Assembly: GCF_008728835.1 (NCBI RefSeq)
Contig: NZ_CP042582.1
Location: 3,375,001-3,439,000, forward strand
DNA from: Hypericibacter adhaerens
Lineage (GTDB): Bacteria; Pseudomonadota; Alphaproteobacteria; Dongiales; Dongiaceae
DNA: 64,000 nucleotides
Direction of reading: 5' to 3'
A model generated the notes under the pieces. That model made no database searches. It had not been told where the DNA came from and saw only the letters and a program-made list of their open reading frames with translations. Positions within the stretch are counted from its first letter, which is position 1. The number at the start of each line of letters is the position of its first letter. Of this stretch, positions 34,316-42,583 are shown in pieces. Position numbers and translations under genes: made by a program.

Positions 34316-35521
34316 ATGAGCCTCCGCCGCACCTCCCATCTCGAGCTGGTCATCATCCTGGGCGCGCTCACCGCCTTCGCGCCGCTCGCGATCGACATGT
34401 ATCTGCCCTCCCTGCCCACGCTGGAGCGCGCCTTCGCCGCCAGCACGGCCGAGGTGCAGCGGACGCTGGCGAGCTTCTTCCTGGGCTTCGCCCTGGGCCA
34501 GGCCCTCTACGGCCCGGCCGCCGACCGGTTCGGCCGCAAGCCGCCGCTCTATGCCGGGCTGGCGCTATTCGCGCTCGCCTCCTTGGCTTGCGCCCTGGCG
34601 CAGTCGGTCGAGGCGCTGACCGCGCTGCGCTTCTTCCAGGCCGTCGGCGCCTGCTCCGGCGCCGTGATCGCCCGCGCCATGGTGCGCGACCTGTTCGAGC
34701 CGCAGGAGACCGCGCGGATCTATTCCGCGCTGATGCTGGTGATGGGCGTGGCGCCGATCCTGGCGCCGCTCCTCGGCGGCTATCTGCTGCTCTGGTTCGG
34801 CTGGGAGGCCATCTTCGGGCTGCTGACGGCCCTCGCCCTCCTGTCGCTGGCGGCGGTGGCCTTCCGGCTGCCGGAGACCCACGACAAGGCCCACATCCGC
34901 CCCCTGGCGCTGGGTGACGTGCTGGCGCGCTATGCGGGGCTCCTGGCCGATCGCCACTTCATGGGCTACGCGCTCTCGGGCGGCATGAATGCCGCCGGCA
35001 TGTTCGCCTATATCGCGGGCTCGCCCTTCGTCTTCATCGAGCTCTACCGGGTGGCGCCGGAACATTACGGCTGGATCTTCGGCAGCAACGCCGCCGGCCT
35101 GATCCTCGCCTCGCAGATCAATGGCCGCATCGTCCATCGCTTCGGCGCCGACAGGATCCTGCGCTTCGGCAACCTGCTGCAGACGGTCGCCGCCTGGGCG
35201 CTCGTCGCGACCGCGGCGACGGGCGGGGGCGGCCTCCTGGGAATCGCGATCCCGCTCTTCGTCTATGTGGGCTGCGTCGGCATCGTCAGCCCGAACGCGA
35301 TCGCGCTGGCGATGGCGCCCCAGGGTGCCCAGGCCGGCAGCGCCTCGGCGCTGGTGGGGACGCTGCAATTCTCGATCGCGGCCCTCGCGGCCACGGCCGT
35401 GGGCGCCATTCACCAGACGAGCGCGCTGCCGATGGCGATCATCATCGCGATCTGCGGCACGCTGGGGCTGATCCTCCATCGCTGGCTGATCGGCGGCATC
35501 AAATCGCCGCCGGCCGCGTGA
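34316..35521 (+). CDS. MFS multidrug efflux transporter, Bcr/CflA family
   Basis: The 401-residue transporter has twelve predicted helices. The family signature begins with LTAFAPLAIDMYLPSLP near residue 20, where the acidic Asp in helix 1 is typical of Bcr/CflA drug/H+ antiporters. Motif A follows as GPAADRFGRKPPL around 72-84, and VMGVAPILAPLLGG around 145 is the antiporter motif C. It exports drugs or metabolites in exchange for protons. It is divergent from the patatin-like gene (150-base gap) and monocistronic. The substrate cannot be predicted. Confidence 0.93.
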   Translation: MSLRRTSHLELVIILGALTAFAPLAIDMYLPSLPTLERAFAASTAEVQRTLASFFLGFALGQALYGPAADRFGRKPPLYAGLALFALASLACALAQSVEALTALRFFQAVGACSGAVIARAMVRDLFEPQETARIYSALMLVMGVAPILAPLLGGYLLLWFGWEAIFGLLTALALLSLAAVAFRLPETHDKAHIRPLALGDVLARYAGLLADRHFMGYALSGGMNAAGMFAYIAGSPFVFIELYRVAPEHYGWIFGSNAAGLILASQINGRIVHRFGADRILRFGNLLQTVAAWALVATAATGGGGLLGIAIPLFVYVGCVGIVSPNAIALAMAPQGAQAGSASALVGTLQFSIAALAATAVGAIHQTSALPMAIIIAICGTLGLILHRWLIGGIKSPPAA

Positions 35522-35928
35522 AGACAACGGCCCCTTCTTCCTATCCCGGATTGCATGAAAAGGCGGAAATTCTGTCGCCGCTGTGATCCCGCCGCATCAC
35601 GCCGTGTGCAGCCGCTGCCTCGCACCCATGGGGAGCCCTGCTCATGTTTCTGCCGAATGGCGAATCCCCCCGACTCTACAGTTCCTTTGCTCTGTTTCTT
35701 TCTTAATCACGTTAAGCAAGATCGCGGCGCCGATCTCGCGCCGAAGCCGCGCGAATCCTCGTTCGCCCCGGCTCCGGTAAGGCGGCATTAATCGCAATCC
35801 TTCACGGAATCCTGTGGATAACCAGATTCGATTCATTTCTTCTTAAAAATGGAGGCGCAATTGTGGTTTCCACGACGCAGGTAAGTGTCGTTATGGCCCC
35901 GAACGATCCAGGTAGGATGGAGGAAACC
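35522..35928. other. 407-base intergenic region, AT-richer than its surroundings
   Basis: No convincing gene lies here. It contains an inverted repeat CTTAA-TCACG-TTAAG near 35702-35716 and A/T-rich runs (TTCTTCTTAAAAATGG near 35840) that could include a promoter for the small gene at 35929. Frames open on either strand show no family features. Confidence 0.45.
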
Positions 35929-36132
35929 ATGTCGCTCTCGAAACGCTCCGTTGAGACGTTGCTCGATCTGGTGGAAATCAAGCTCAGCTGCATTGAAGTG
36001 TTCGACCGCGAAGACCAGCGTGAACGCCACTCGCTGGAAGCCGCTCGCAAGGAACTGACGGCCCTGATCCCGCAGCGCGGCGCTGCGAAAGCCTCGGCCG
36101 CCGCCCGTCCCGAGATGCGCGCGCAGCACTAA
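35929..36132 (+). CDS. small hypothetical protein
   Basis: The 67-residue protein begins MSLSKRSVETLLDLVEIKL and is mostly helical and charged, with a central EVFDREDQRERHSLEAARKEL segment and an Ala/Arg-rich tail. An excellent ribosome site (TGGAGGA) stands seven bases before this ATG, which decides it over two upstream starts. It has no signal peptide or membrane segment. I do not recognise the family, though compact helical proteins of this style are common in Rhodospirillales. It is preceded by 400 bases without genes and followed by the C45-type gene in the same direction. Confidence 0.65.
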   Translation: MSLSKRSVETLLDLVEIKLSCIEVFDREDQRERHSLEAARKELTALIPQRGAAKASAAARPEMRAQH

Positions 36133-36271
36133 GACCACCCGACATTGCCGGCCCGGCTCCCCGGGCAGGCCTTCCGTCAGGCCCGCCGGCCCCGTTGCCG
36201 GCGGCCCTCCGACCCGCCTACTCTCCCCTCGGCGCACCACGCGGTTCGCGGACGGGAATGAGGGACAGGTC

Positions 36272-37423
36272 ATGGCCAGGCTGGCTGTTGCGGAAATCGG
36301 CGGTTCGGCGCGCGAGCGCGGCCGCCAGCATGGGCGCCAGCTCAAGGCGCTGGTGCGCGAGCGCGACCGGCGCTGGCGGGCCGAGATCGAAGCCTTCATG
36401 GCCATGCCCGCCGACCGGTTCATCGGCCGGTTCCTGGCCGAGACTCGGTTCGTCGCCGCCATCGAGCGCCACGCGCCCGATCTCCTCGAGGAGGTCCGCG
36501 GCATCGCCGAAGGCGCCGAGCTTCCCGAGGACGCCCTCCTCGCCGCCCAGTTCATGGACGAGGAATGGTGGTACTCGGTGCAGCTCAAGCAGCGGCGCGA
36601 GGCTGCCGGAACCGCGCATCACTGCAGCGGCATTGCCAGCCTGACGCCCGGCGGCGGCGCCCTCCTGGCGCAGAACATGGATCTGGCGCGCTGGAGCGAC
36701 GGGCTGCAGGCCCTGCTCCTGATCCGGGACATCGCGCCCGGCCTGGACGCCTATGTCCTGACCATGGCCGGCATGATCGGCCTGTGCGGCGTCAACAGCG
36801 CGGGCCTCGCCGTCACGGTCAACACGCTGGGCGACCTCAACAGCGCCAGCGACGGCCTGCCGGTCGCCTTCGTCTCGCGCACGCTCCTGGCCCGGACCGG
36901 CTATGACGAGGCCGCGCGTTTCCTCGGCGAGATCCGGCACGCCTCGGGGCAGAACTACATCCTGTCGGACGGCCGCCAGCTCGGCGATTTCGAGTGCTCG
37001 ACCGACCATGCCGTGGCCTTCACGCCCCAGGACGCGGCGCCAGGCTGCCTCTGGCATACCAACCACGCCCTGGCGAACCGGGACCTGCTGCCGCCCTCGG
37101 CCTCCGAAGAGGCGGCGCGGTTCCGCCGCAACACGCGCCAGCGCCTGGCGGCGCTCGAGACCCGGCTGAAAGGTCGCGCGGCCCCCTTCGAACAGGCGGT
37201 GATCCGCGAGACCCTCGCCTCGCAGGACGACCCGGACAATCCGGTCTCGGTCACCACGGAGAACGCCGACCGGCGCCGGAGCGGCTTCTTCACCTTCGCC
37301 AGCGTGATCTGGGAAATCGGCCCCGAGATCCGGGCGCATGTGGCACCGGGCGCGCCGTCGCAGTTTCCCTATGAGAGCTTCCGCCTCGAGCGATCGGCGA
37401 CCCGTCGCGCCGTGGCGGAGTGA
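36272..37423 (+). CDS. C45-family autoproteolytic acyltransferase/hydrolase
   Basis: The 383-residue protein belongs to the acyl-CoA:6-aminopenicillanate acyltransferase family (peptidase C45). The sequence HHCSGIAS at 116-123 marks the self-cleavage site, with Cys118 becoming the N-terminal nucleophile of the large subunit. The following ALLAQNMDLARW and LTMAGMIGLCGVNSAGLAVTVNTL segments are typical of this Ntn-hydrolase family. Bacterial members act on acylated amides or peptides of unknown nature. The gene is followed 48 bases later by a FAD-dependent amino-acid-oxidase-like gene in the same direction, so both may act on the same amine-containing metabolite (inference). Confidence 0.88.
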   Translation: MARLAVAEIGGSARERGRQHGRQLKALVRERDRRWRAEIEAFMAMPADRFIGRFLAETRFVAAIERHAPDLLEEVRGIAEGAELPEDALLAAQFMDEEWWYSVQLKQRREAAGTAHHCSGIASLTPGGGALLAQNMDLARWSDGLQALLLIRDIAPGLDAYVLTMAGMIGLCGVNSAGLAVTVNTLGDLNSASDGLPVAFVSRTLLARTGYDEAARFLGEIRHASGQNYILSDGRQLGDFECSTDHAVAFTPQDAAPGCLWHTNHALANRDLLPPSASEEAARFRRNTRQRLAALETRLKGRAAPFEQAVIRETLASQDDPDNPVSVTTENADRRRSGFFTFASVIWEIGPEIRAHVAPGAPSQFPYESFRLERSATRRAVAE

Positions 37424-37470
37424 CCTGATGCCGCTCGAGCCGGCGACGACCGCAATCCGATAAAACCCCG

Positions 37471-38553
37471 ATGACCACAGCAAAGCCGAGGACGATCGTC
37501 ATCGGCGCCGGCATCGTCGGCGCCTCGGTCGCCTATCACCTGGCCCGGCGCGGCGCGCCGGTGACGCTGATCGACAAGGGCAAGCCCGCCGGTGCGGTGA
37601 CCGGCAAGGCCTTCGCCTGGATCAACGTCGCGCACGGCCTTCCGGAACCCTACTCGCAGCTGCGGCATCTCGCGGTCCAGGATTGGCGCCGGCTGGAACA
37701 GGAGCTGGAGCGCCCGCTGCCGATCGACTGGTGCGGTGCCCTCACCTGGAACCGCGATCCGGCCGACACCGAGCGTCTGGTGCGCGAGCATGCGGCCTGG
37801 GGCTACGATATCCGCCTGGTCGAAAGGCCCGAGATCGCGCGGCTCGAGCCCAACCTGACCGAGCCGCCCGCCATCGCCGCCTTCGCCGCGAGCGAAGCCG
37901 CGGTCGATCCCGTGGCCGCGACGACGATCCTGGCCGATGCCGCGCGGCGCGCCGGCGCCGAGCTCCGCCTGGAGACGGAGGTGATCGCGCTCGCCGCCGA
38001 GAGCGGCAAGATTTCAGGCATTCGGACGCGCGACGGTATCGTCAGCGCCGATCGCGTGGTGATCGCCGCCGGCATCGAGGCGCCGGCCCTGTGCCGCACG
38101 ATCGACCTCGCCCTACCGGTGGAGACCTCGCCGGCCCTGCTCCTGCGCTTCAAGACGGCGGGGCGCCTCGTCAACCGCATCCTCACCGGCCCTGTGATGG
38201 AAGTGCGGCAGGCTTCGCCCGTCCAGCTGCTCGCTGCCGAGGACTATGTCGACGCCGCGGGCGAGAACGGCCCCGAAGCCATCGCGCAGCGCACGCTCGC
38301 GGCCGTCCGCCGGCATCTGCGCGCTGCGGAAGGCACCACGCTGGAAAGCGTCTCGGTCGGGCTGCGCCCGATGCCGGCCGACGGCCTGCCGATCGTCGGC
38401 GCCGGCGGCGTCGAGGGACTCTATCTCGCCGTCATGCATGCCGGCGTGACGCTGGCGCCCCTCGTCGGGCGGCTGGCGGCGAGCGAGATCCTCGACGGGG
38501 TCGAGGTGAGGATGCTGGAGAGCTGCCGGCTCGCGCGTTTCTCGCGGGCTTAG
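37471..38553 (+). CDS. FAD-dependent oxidoreductase, D-amino-acid-oxidase family
   Basis: The 360-residue protein starts with the FAD-binding Rossmann motif VIGAGIVGASVAYHLARRG (residues 10-28) and has VTLIDKG at the end of the second strand. LRPMPADGLPIVGAGGVEGLYLAVMHAGVTLAP near the C-terminus is the characteristic DAO ending. GKAFAWIN near residue 45 and the EPNLTEPPAIAAF segment recall glycine/sarcosine oxidase relatives. It probably oxidises a secondary amine or amino acid in the cytoplasm. The 3' end overlaps the convergent PLP-enzyme gene by four bases. The precise substrate is unknown. Confidence 0.88.
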   Translation: MTTAKPRTIVIGAGIVGASVAYHLARRGAPVTLIDKGKPAGAVTGKAFAWINVAHGLPEPYSQLRHLAVQDWRRLEQELERPLPIDWCGALTWNRDPADTERLVREHAAWGYDIRLVERPEIARLEPNLTEPPAIAAFAASEAAVDPVAATTILADAARRAGAELRLETEVIALAAESGKISGIRTRDGIVSADRVVIAAGIEAPALCRTIDLALPVETSPALLLRFKTAGRLVNRILTGPVMEVRQASPVQLLAAEDYVDAAGENGPEAIAQRTLAAVRRHLRAAEGTTLESVSVGLRPMPADGLPIVGAGGVEGLYLAVMHAGVTLAPLVGRLAASEILDGVEVRMLESCRLARFSRA

Positions 38554-39713
38554 AGAGCCTGCAGCGCCTGCTCGAGATCCTCGATCAGATCGCCGGGTTC
38601 CTCGAGCCCGACCGAGAGGCGCAGCAGGTCCTTCTGCACCGGGCTGCTGGGTCCCTCGACCGAGGCGCGATGCTCCAGCAGGCTCTCGGTGCCGCCGAGC
38701 GAGGTCGCGCGCACCCAGAGATGGCAGCGGGCGGCCACCTTGAGCGCCCCTTCCGCGCCGCCCTTGACGCGCAGGGAGAGCATCGCGCCGAAACCGCCTT
38801 CCATCTGGCGCGCGGCCACGGCATGGCCGGGATGGCGCTCGAGCCCGGGATAGAGCACCTCGACCAGCTTCGGATGCCCGTCGAAATGCCGCGCGATCTC
38901 GAGCGCCGAGACCGACGCGTGGCGCACGCGCACGAAGAGCGTGCGCATGCCGCGCAGCAGGAGCCAGGCCTCGAACGCGCCCAGCACCGCGCCGCCGCTG
39001 CCGCGCAGCGCCAGGATGCGCTGCCAATGATCGTCCTGTCGCGCCGCCACCAGCGCACCCGCGAGCAGATCGGTATGGCCGTTGAGGTATTTCGTCGCCG
39101 AATGCATCACGAAATCGGCCCCGAGCGCGAGCGGCCGGGTCAGGACCGGCGTCGGCACGGTGTTGTCGACCGCGAGCTTGGCCCCGGCGCGCCGCGCGAT
39201 GGCGGCGACCCCCGCGATGTCCGTCACGCCCCAATCCGGGTTGGCCGGGGTCTCGATCCAGATCAACTTGGTGCGGCCGGGCTGCACCGCGGAGGCGACC
39301 GCCTCCAGCACCGTGCTGTCGACGAGATCGACGGCGAGCCCCCAGCGGCGCCCCTCGCCCGTCAGCCAGTCGCGCAGGCCCCAATACATCGAGCGCGGCG
39401 CCACCACATGGTCGCCGGGCGAGAGCGACTGGAACAACGTCACCGCCGAGGCCATGCCCGAGGCGAAGAGTGCGGCGGCTTCCCCGCCTTCGAGCGCGGC
39501 CAGGAGCTGCTCCGGCTGCTCCAGCGTCGGGTTGTTCGGTCGCGCATAAGAGCGGCCGCCGATCAGCTCGTAGCTCTCGTCGCGCGCATAGGTCGTCGCG
39601 TTGTGGATCGGCGGCACCACGGCGCCGGTCTCGGCATCGATCCAGCCGAGGCCTTGGGCCGCGATGGTCTGCGGATGGAGATTGGTGCGGGGCGTGGGAG
39701 GTTTCTTGCTCAT
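38550..39713 (-). CDS. metC: PLP-dependent trans-sulfuration enzyme, cystathionine beta-lyase type
   Basis: The 387-residue enzyme is of the Cys/Met metabolism PLP family. The internal aldimine lysine is in HSATKYLNGHTD (Lys208), Tyr and Arg of SYARPNNPT (55-63) bind the cofactor phosphate, and ASGMASAVTLF and TPANPDWGVTDI match the fold. The N-terminal HNATTYARDESYEL and the QDDHW insertion favour the alphaproteobacterial cystathionine beta-lyase group, which produces homocysteine for methionine synthesis. Gamma-synthase or methionine gamma-lyase activity cannot be excluded. Start 39713 is chosen to remove a Pro-rich upstream extension. It is monocistronic. Confidence 0.85.
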   Translation of the reverse strand: MSKKPPTPRTNLHPQTIAAQGLGWIDAETGAVVPPIHNATTYARDESYELIGGRSYARPNNPTLEQPEQLLAALEGGEAAALFASGMASAVTLFQSLSPGDHVVAPRSMYWGLRDWLTGEGRRWGLAVDLVDSTVLEAVASAVQPGRTKLIWIETPANPDWGVTDIAGVAAIARRAGAKLAVDNTVPTPVLTRPLALGADFVMHSATKYLNGHTDLLAGALVAARQDDHWQRILALRGSGGAVLGAFEAWLLLRGMRTLFVRVRHASVSALEIARHFDGHPKLVEVLYPGLERHPGHAVAARQMEGGFGAMLSLRVKGGAEGALKVAARCHLWVRATSLGGTESLLEHRASVEGPSSPVQKDLLRLSVGLEEPGDLIEDLEQALQAL

Positions 39714-39782
39714 GGCGCCGCATCCTAGCCCCGGAAGCAGGCGAGCGTCACGCGGGGCACCTCCCCCGCACCGCATCACTGA

Positions 39783-39919
39783 TCCCCTCCCCCCTTGTGG
39801 GGGAGGCTGGGGTGGGGGTGGCCATACCCTCAATGAAAGCCATGCTCACGCGATAGAGTGATCGCTCAAGATCGCGTTCTTCACCCCCACCGTAACCTCC
39901 CCCCAAGGGAGGAGGGGAT
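39783..39919. repeat. paired extragenic palindrome, family B
   Basis: The left arm (39783-39823) is CCCCTCCCCCCTTGTGGGGG plus a GGCTGGGGTGGGGGTGGCC tail, and the right arm (39881-39919) is its near reverse complement. The 57-base centre (GCTCACGCGATAGAGTGATCG and following) resembles the centre of the copy at 44652-44794. It lies between the lyase and GST genes. Confidence 0.8.
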
Positions 39920-39957
39920 AAAAGCGAGCGGTGGATGGGCAGGTTCAAACGATCGCT

Positions 39958-40647
39958 TCACCGCCGCTGATACTGCGTGGCGCCGAAAAGCATTTCCTTG
40001 GCCTTGGCATCCATCTCGGCGCGCTGGGATTCGCTCAGCACCTTGACCGCCTTGGCCACGGCCGGGCGCGCCTCGATCTGCTCGAACCAGCGCTTGGTGT
40101 TGGGATAGTCGGCAAGCTGCACGCCCTGGCGCTCCCAGGAACGCAGCCAGGGCCAGATCGCCATGTCGGCGATCGAGTATTCGCCGGCGACATAGGCGTG
40201 GGTTGCGAGGCGCCTGTCGAGCACGCCGTAGAGCCGCTTGGCCTCGTTGGTGTAGCGGTTGATCGCGTAGGGGATCTGCTCCGGCGCGTAGCCGCGGAAG
40301 TGATGCACCTGGCCCAGCATCGGCCCGATGCTGCCCATCTGGAACATCAGCCATTCCAGCGTCTCGTAGCGGCCGCGCGGCGTCTTGGGCAGGAACTTGC
40401 CGGTCTTCTCGGCGAGATAGATCAGGATGGCGCCGGATTCGAAGACCGAGATCGGCCGCCCGTCGGGGCCTTCGGTGTCGATGATCGCCGGGATCTTGTT
40501 GTTGGGGCTGAAGGCGAGGAACTCGGGCTTGAACTGATCGCCGCGCCCGATATCGACGCCATGCACGTTGTAGGGAAGCCCGGTCTCCTCCAGCATGATG
40601 TGGATCTTGTGGCCGTTCGGCGTGGCCCAGCTGTAAAGCTCGATCAT
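39958..40647 (-). CDS. glutathione S-transferase family protein, YfcG-like
   Basis: The 229-residue protein has a thioredoxin-fold N-domain (IELYSWATPNGHKIHIMLEE, then PNNKIPAIIDTEGPDG and VFESGAILIYLAEKTGKF) and an all-helical C-domain (about 90-210). The TPNGHK motif in place of a catalytic Tyr/Ser/Cys, and FSPNNKIPAI, are typical of YfcG-type glutathione transferases, which act as disulfide-bond reductases rather than conjugating enzymes. The start is fixed by the domain N-terminus. It is cytoplasmic and monocistronic. A Pho-box-like site lies about 230 bases upstream in the same orientation. Confidence 0.9.
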   Translation of the reverse strand: MIELYSWATPNGHKIHIMLEETGLPYNVHGVDIGRGDQFKPEFLAFSPNNKIPAIIDTEGPDGRPISVFESGAILIYLAEKTGKFLPKTPRGRYETLEWLMFQMGSIGPMLGQVHHFRGYAPEQIPYAINRYTNEAKRLYGVLDRRLATHAYVAGEYSIADMAIWPWLRSWERQGVQLADYPNTKRWFEQIEARPAVAKAVKVLSESQRAEMDAKAKEMLFGATQYQRR

Positions 40648-40877
40648 CGGTGAGATCCTCGGATTGAATGACGGGCCCGGTCGCGGCCCCTTGCCTGCGT
40701 AATTAGGCAATTCCGCCGGGGCCGGCAACGCACTCGTCGGTAACCGCGCTGGCAGAAAGGTTGTTCCGCCAGAGGGTTACCGGCTGCGGCGGTGGCGTGC
40801 CGGTGCCCTCCCCAAAGCCACCGCCGAAGGCGGCGATACCGGCCGAAAGCCGCCGGATTCCGCTGCCGGCGCGGAAT

Positions 40878-40895
40878 ATGACACCGGTATGACAG
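40878..40895 (-). promoter_or_regulatory. Pho-box-like direct repeat in a 318-base intergenic region
   Basis: On the minus strand CTGTCATACCGGTGTCAT consists of CTGTCAT and GTGTCAT with a 4-base spacer, 13 of 14 half-site bases matching the PhoB consensus. It lies 230 bases from the GST start (same orientation) and 70 bases from the MFS start (opposite orientation). No obvious -10 follows, and the spacer is G+C-rich, so function is uncertain. The rest of 40648-40965 holds G+C-rich inverted repeats but no gene. Confidence 0.45.
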
Positions 40896-40965
40896 GGCGT
40901 TGGGAGGGCGGTAAGGTGGCCCCCGCGCCCGCCCTCTGCCCTGGCATCAGGCCTCCCGACCCTCC

Positions 40966-42108
40966 ATGCGCGCTGTTCTCCTGGCCACCGCACCGCTCCT
41001 GATCGGGGTCGCGCTGATCATGGCCGGCAACGGGCTTCAGGGATCGCTGCTCGCCCTGCGGGCGACCCTCGAAGGGTTCCCGGCCTCGGTCACCGGCATC
41101 ATCATGTCGGGCTATTACGCGGGCTTCCTGTTCGGCTCCCAGCTGACGCCCCGGATCGTCGAGCGGGTCGGCCATGTCCGGGTGTTCGCGGCGCTCGCGG
41201 CGCTGGCCAGCATGGCGATCCTGATCCAGGCGGTCTTCGTCTATTGGGAGAGCTGGACCCTGTTCCGGGCCCTCACCGGCTTCTGCTATTCGGGCCTCTA
41301 TGTCGTGATCGAGAGCTGGCTCAACGACCGGGCCGCCAACGAGAACCGGGGACGCCTGCTCGCCTTCTATACCGTGATCCAGGCCGCCGCGATCGCCAGC
41401 GGCCAGCTCATGCTCAATCTCGACGATCCCGCCGGCTTCCAGCTCTTCACCCTGGTCGCGATCCTGATCTCCGCCTCGGTCCTGCCGGTGCTGCTGGTGA
41501 GCGCGCCGATGCCGCGTTTCGGCGAATCGCGCAAGCTCTCGCTGCGCACGCTCTACCGCCTCTCGCCGCTGGGCATGATCGGCACGCTCGGCGCCGGCGT
41601 CACCTTGAGCGGCTTCTCCGGCATGGGCGCCGTCTATGCCCGGACGATCGGCTTCTCGGTCTCGGAGGTCTCGCTCTATATGGCGCTCGCCGTCATCGGC
41701 AGCGCGATCTTCCCCTGGCCGCTCGGCTGGCTGGCCGACCGTTTCGACCGGCGGCGCGTGATCACCGTGCTGACGACGGCCCTGGCGCTCCTCTGCGTCG
41801 CCGGCCTCTATCTCGCCGAAATCTCGCGCCCCGGCCTGCTCGCGGTCGTGTTCCTCTATGGCGGGCTCAGCATGCCGATCTATTCGCTTTCGGTCGCGCA
41901 TGCGAACGACCGGCTCGAGCCCGACCAGATGGTGGCCGCGAGCTCGAGCCTGATGCTGGCCTATGGCCTGGGCGCGATCCTGGGACCGCTCACGGTCGGC
42001 CAGGCGATGGTGCATCTGGGACCGCCCGGCTACTTCATCTATCTCGCCTCGGCCCATGTCCTGATCGGGCTCTTTGCCGTCTGGCGCATGATCCGGCGGC
42101 CGAGCTAG
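40966..42108 (+). CDS. MFS transporter, YcaD-like
   Basis: The 380-residue transporter has twelve predicted helices. The N-terminus (LLIGVALIMAGNGLQGSLLALRA) and ALTGFCYSGLYVVIESWLNDRAANENRGRLLAFYTVI around residues 100-137 are typical of the YcaD-like MFS group. A motif A variant, GWLADRFDRRRVI, lies near residue 255. It belongs to the same subfamily as the MFS protein at 59214-60401, with which it shares the ESWLND/EAWINT motif. Substrates of this group are unknown. Its stop codon overlaps the end of the convergent small membrane-protein gene by four bases. Confidence 0.9.
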   Translation: MRAVLLATAPLLIGVALIMAGNGLQGSLLALRATLEGFPASVTGIIMSGYYAGFLFGSQLTPRIVERVGHVRVFAALAALASMAILIQAVFVYWESWTLFRALTGFCYSGLYVVIESWLNDRAANENRGRLLAFYTVIQAAAIASGQLMLNLDDPAGFQLFTLVAILISASVLPVLLVSAPMPRFGESRKLSLRTLYRLSPLGMIGTLGAGVTLSGFSGMGAVYARTIGFSVSEVSLYMALAVIGSAIFPWPLGWLADRFDRRRVITVLTTALALLCVAGLYLAEISRPGLLAVVFLYGGLSMPIYSLSVAHANDRLEPDQMVAASSSLMLAYGLGAILGPLTVGQAMVHLGPPGYFIYLASAHVLIGLFAVWRMIRRPS

Positions 42109-42575
42109 GCGCTTCCGCCTCGCCGGCCAAGAAGGTCGCGAAATGCCGCGACAGTCGCACGGAGACCACCGACGTTGGTGTGGTCAAAGACGGTGCACTG
42201 GAGAACGATCGGCAAGCGCCGCCCCTTCACGCTGATGGCCATCAGGATCCATCGGCTCGGGCGCAACACGAAGATGCGCGACTTCAGGATTGCATCTTCT
42301 GCCAGCACGATCCGGTCGAGCGGGCGCGTGATCTCGATCGATCCATTCTTCACGCTCACACGTGCAATCACGCAGCAGAACTGGCATGCAAACCAGGTTG
42401 CGCCCAGCACGACGACAAGCGAAGCCATGGGAACGCTCGCGGTATAATCCAAAATGGCGTTGTACCCGACGATGCAGAAAACGGCCCCAATGGGGAGCAG
42501 CAACAGACCCGCTCCCGCCCGCAAGATGGGTATCGAGCTTTCTGTTATGATGATTTCTCTGGCCGGTCCGCTCAT
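42105..42575 (-). CDS. hypothetical membrane protein with PH-like C-terminal region
   Basis: The 156-residue protein has two membrane helices (about 20-42 and 50-72: LLLLPIGAVFCIVGYNAIL and SLVVVLGATWFACQF). A C-terminal beta-rich segment follows (VSVKNGSIEITRPLDRIVLAEDAI ... LPIVLQCTVFDHT), which resembles a bacterial PH-like domain. This is a shape-based guess, not a recognised family. The start follows the DedA-PAP2 gene stop by eight bases with TGAGG as ribosome site, so it is probably the second gene of that transcript. Slightly lower GC than its neighbours is noticeable in the N-terminal third. Confidence 0.6.
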   Translation of the reverse strand: MSGPAREIIITESSIPILRAGAGLLLLPIGAVFCIVGYNAILDYTASVPMASLVVVLGATWFACQFCCVIARVSVKNGSIEITRPLDRIVLAEDAILKSRIFVLRPSRWILMAISVKGRRLPIVLQCTVFDHTNVGGLRATVAAFRDLLGRRGGSA

Positions 42576-42583
42576 CGCAAGCC

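Noticed and set aside
37683-39728. A 681-codon frame spanning the oxidoreductase and lyase genes
   Set aside because: It is a chance frame over two well-supported genes, one on each strand, with Arg/His/Gly-rich composition.
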